Shown one piece after another: positions 61,565 to 64,000 of a stretch of DNA of 64,000 bases. Each line of letters opens with the position of its first letter. Position 1 is the stretch's first letter. This stretch comes from Syncephalis fuscata. Its lineage: Eukaryota > Zoopagomycota > Zoopagomycetes > Zoopagales > Piptocephalidaceae. Position numbers and translations under genes: made by a program. Location of the stretch: NCBI GenBank assembly GCA_025786725.1, contig JAHLTZ010000017.1, positions 471,327 to 535,326 of the forward strand. Reading direction: 5' to 3'. The notes under the pieces are model-generated. The model had not been told where the DNA came from. It ran no database searches and saw only the letters and a list, made by a program, of their open reading frames with translations.

Positions 61565-62689
61565 ATGAGTTCTCGTGCCAACAAAGTATTTTTTGATATT
61601 GCCATTGCTGGCAAACCAGGTAGGTATGCTAAACTGCAACTGGCTTAGTAACTAATTACAAATAGCTGGCCGTCTGGTATTCAAACTATTTAACGAGACG
61701 GTACCAAAGACCGCAGAAAACTTCCGAGCCCTCTGGTATATATTAAATAAAATAAACGTTTATTCTATTGCTTATACGCTGTCTTGAACAATATAGCACG
61801 GGAGAGAAAGGAAAGGGCGTCTCAGGCAAGCCACTTCATTTCAAGGGCAACAGATTGTAAGTAATAGATCCGTCTAATGAATTACAAAAAGCAACACTAT
61901 TAATACTATTTAATTAGCCATCGTATTATTCCTCAATTTATGGCTCAAGGTAGATTAAAGATTTAAATAACGGATTAATTATTATATACCCATTTTAACG
62001 ATATTGTGTATATAATGGCTTTTATCTAAATAGGTGGAGGTAAATAATTGTTAATAAATCCATTACTTGTAATTAAAACACATTTTACACCATTAGATTT
62101 CACCATGGGCGATGGCCGTGGTGGCGAGTCGATTTATGGTGCTAAATTTGCTGAGTAAGTTGATTTACAATAATTAGCATTTTACTTACTATAATGACTT
62201 AGTGAGAACTTTAACCTCAAGCATACCGATAAGGTAGATTACTATTGATGCACTGATTCGTAGATTGTAGTATGTTGACGATCATTTGTTCATAGGGCAT
62301 TCTGAGTATGGCCAATGCGGGCAAGGTATGTTAATTAATGTACTGTTGGATTATTAACCAAGTCTATCATTATAGAATACAAACGGCAGCCAATTCTTTA
62401 TCACGTTCAAGTCCACGCCATGGCTGGATGGCCACCACGTTGGTAGGATGGAGTAAATGGATAAAAGTATATATCTACTAACTATTACATCGGTCTAGTG
62501 TTTGGTCAAGTTCTGAAGGTTTGGAGGTCTTAAAGGAAATGGAAAAGGCTGGCAGTTTGGATGGTACCACAACGGTAAGAAAACCACCTGAACATCAAAC
62601 CATTTTTGTCAATAGCTAAATCAACTATGTGTTAAACCCAATAGAAAGTTGTAGAGATTCAAGATTGCGGAGAACTACCATCAAACTAA
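61565..62689 (+). CDS. CPR1: Cyclophilin A, peptidyl-prolyl cis-trans isomerase (frame broken once)
   Basis: Cyclophilins speed proline isomerisation and bind cyclosporin. Exons: 61565-61619, 61666-61735, 61797-61856, 61918-61949, 62034-62039, 62097-62154, 62203-62233, 62296-62325, 62376-62442, 62499-62574, 62645-62689 (about 176 aa after correction). All active-site motifs are present: FHRIIPQFMAQGGDFTMGDG, NTNGSQFFITF and TPWLDGHHVVFG. The N-terminus VFFDIAIAGKPAGRLVFKLF is standard. Exon 5 is only 6 nt (the GG of AQGGDF). In exon 10 the expected QVLKGLEVLKEMEKAG needs one more G at 62518-62519; without it the frame stops. That base also restores phase into the last exon. Confidence 0.92.
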
Positions 62690-63076
62690 GCATGGAATGG
62701 GTCATATGATTGTCGGACAATTTAATAAAGCCAGTTTTTGGTTATCTATATCGTTTCATTAACTAAACCAGCCGTTTATTCCTTTTCTTCCCCTTTTTAC
62801 TACTAGCAACATTTTAGCAATAGTATTCATAATATTAATTATAACTATTAATATAATAATAGTCATATTAGCAGTCATATCAACAGCAGTGCAATAATAA
62901 TAGTAACATTAACAACAGCAACGCCTAGCCTATACGTCTGAGTTATCATTACGAGTTATCTTTGGTAACTATTCTATTTCTCCTGAATAAATATTCACTT
63001 GACTGCAACTACCAATACTAGTACTCATCTTGAGTATTCACCGTTATTAACATTAAAAAACTATACTGCGTTTTCT
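62690..63076. other. Cyclophilin-Rab intergenic region
   Basis: 387 bp between two plus-strand genes, containing a T/C tract (62780-62804) and ATA/CAG-rich simple sequence (62820-62920). Nothing else seen. Confidence 0.4.
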
Positions 63077-64000
63077 ATGAATCGAGTGGATTTAAAAGTT
63101 GTATTATTGGGGGCCGCAGGTGTGGGTAAATCCTCGCTGCTTGAACGATACGTTTACGATCGTTTTACTGAAGCAGGATGTCATGCGGTAAGTGGGCATT
63201 TGCTTGATTACAATAACTGACCTTATCGTTATAGACGGTTGGTGCAGCATTTGGCCGTAAGCATGTACTTGTAGCAGGCAATCGAAAGCACCACCTTATG
63301 GGTATTTGGGATACAGCAGGCTCAGAAAGATATGCGGGTATGACAAAAATGTATTATCGTGCGGCGTCAGCGGCCATTCTATGCTACAGTCTTACAGATC
63401 CCGAGTCGTTGGATCGCTGTCGCCGATGGGCCAACGAATTACGACAATGTGAGCCCAGTTGTCGGCTTTTCTTTGTGGTGTTAAGGCCGATTTAGTGGCC
63501 CCTCTCATCACAGCTGTTGAATCAACGCTGGGCAAAAGACAGCGGCAAGGCACAAGGCCATTTTCGTTTTTAACACCTGCTGAGTTATATGGCCAAAAAG
63601 ATAATGAATACTATGCGTCATGTAATGGCACTGATAACACTTCTACTATAAGTTTGAATAACTTGCCCCTTGAACAGTTAAATACATCTACTGAATGTGT
63701 AGTCGATCAATCTTACGCTAAATCAAGGGGTGATTCGGGTATCAACTTGGCAACAGAGTCGGCAGTTTCACTTGCTATTGACTTACCGGTTTTTGGTCTA
63801 CACCAGAACAACAGTAGTGGTACATTGGCCGTGGCAACAACCCATACTACCAACACGACTGTACTAACTTCGACACCGTCCAGCTATAACAACACTTCAT
63901 CCTATCGCACTATAGCCGTAGGTACGTTTGCTTCTTCGCTATCTCCGATAAAGTCTTCGCAACGACGTCGTACGTGTTCATGTCCATCTCAACCAGCCTG
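63077..64000 (+). CDS. Rab24-like small GTPase with long tail (frame broken once; cut by window end)
   Basis: Exons: 63077-63187 and 63235 to beyond 64000. G1 is VVLLGAAGVGKSSLLERYVYDRF; exon 2 opens TVGAAFGRKHV, and G3 is LMGIWDTAGSERYAGM. YYRAASAAILCYSLTDPESL, RRWANELRQCEPSCRLFF resembles Rab24 (AAIVCYDLTD, WVNELKxCEExC). The frame stops at 63491-63493. One extra T in TTT at 63472-63474 gives RLFFCGVKADLVAPLI, the normal G4 region, with VKAD in place of NKxD. After correction the frame runs to the window end through about 170 Ser/Thr/Asn-rich residues, much longer than a normal Rab; the prenylation signal is outside the window. Exon start at 63077 is the ATG before the GTPase fold. Confidence 0.82.

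Overview
The window is nuclear DNA from a fungus, most likely an early-diverging (zygomycete-grade) lineage. The base composition is AT-rich. Nearly every gene is split by short GT-AG introns, mostly about 45-120 nt, with GTAAGT-type donors and TAG/CAG/AAG acceptors. The gene content is fungal: the DASH-complex subunit DUO1, STE50, a LIM-RhoGAP of LRG1 type, COX16, PET117 and fungal-type mitochondrial ribosomal proteins. I could not place it to genus. Exon junctions below were found by eye from reading frame, phase and family motifs.

Layout. 1-9.1 kb: the 3' end of an unknown gene, TFIIIB B'' (BDP1), the checkpoint clamp loader RAD17, an F-box protein and a 1.7 kb AT-rich gap with repeats. 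9.1-20.8 kb: dense housekeeping genes (IMP1 protease, SpoU-type methyltransferase, CWC15, CHMP3/VPS24, a PQ-loop protein, sphingosine-1-phosphate lyase, COX16, an LYR protein, DUO1). 22-40.3 kb: LRG1-like RhoGAP, AAMP/SQT1 WD40 protein, an AGPAT-type acyltransferase, RanGAP, a U2AF65 fused to an N-terminal SAP domain, and MUS81. 41.9-50.6 kb: an unrecognised secreted protein, SIL1, PET117, ATP4, a divergent ApgM-like mutase and a cyclin-D1-binding-protein homologue. 52.5-64 kb: an old yellow enzyme, STE50, mL54 and uL24m, cyclophilin A, and a Rab24-like GTPase cut by the window end.

Functional links. Mitochondrial biogenesis is strongly represented (IMP1, COX16, LYR protein, PET117, ATP4, mL54, uL24m). 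Two mitochondrial pairs (PET117/ATP4 and mL54/uL24m) are divergent and share intergenic regions of about 200 bp. RNA polymerase III initiation (BDP1), splicing (CWC15, U2AF65) and DNA repair (RAD17, MUS81) are also present.

Gaps between genes hold several repeat families. One is a MITE-like family with terminal inverted repeats: a full copy at 32.05-32.81 kb, truncated copies at 50.7 and 54.5 kb, and a related element filling the whole gap between SIL1 and PET117. There is also a 120-bp hairpin element at 8.8 kb and two further dispersed repeats.

Six genes (F-box, IMP1, SIL1, OYE twice, cyclophilin, Rab24-like) carry seven frame breaks. Each is explained by one missing base, mostly in a short homopolymer. 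The shared sign points to deletion errors in the assembly rather than pseudogenes. The most interesting biological leads are the SAP-U2AF65 fusion, the ApgM-like protein lacking catalytic residues, and the secreted protein with two GC-AG introns.
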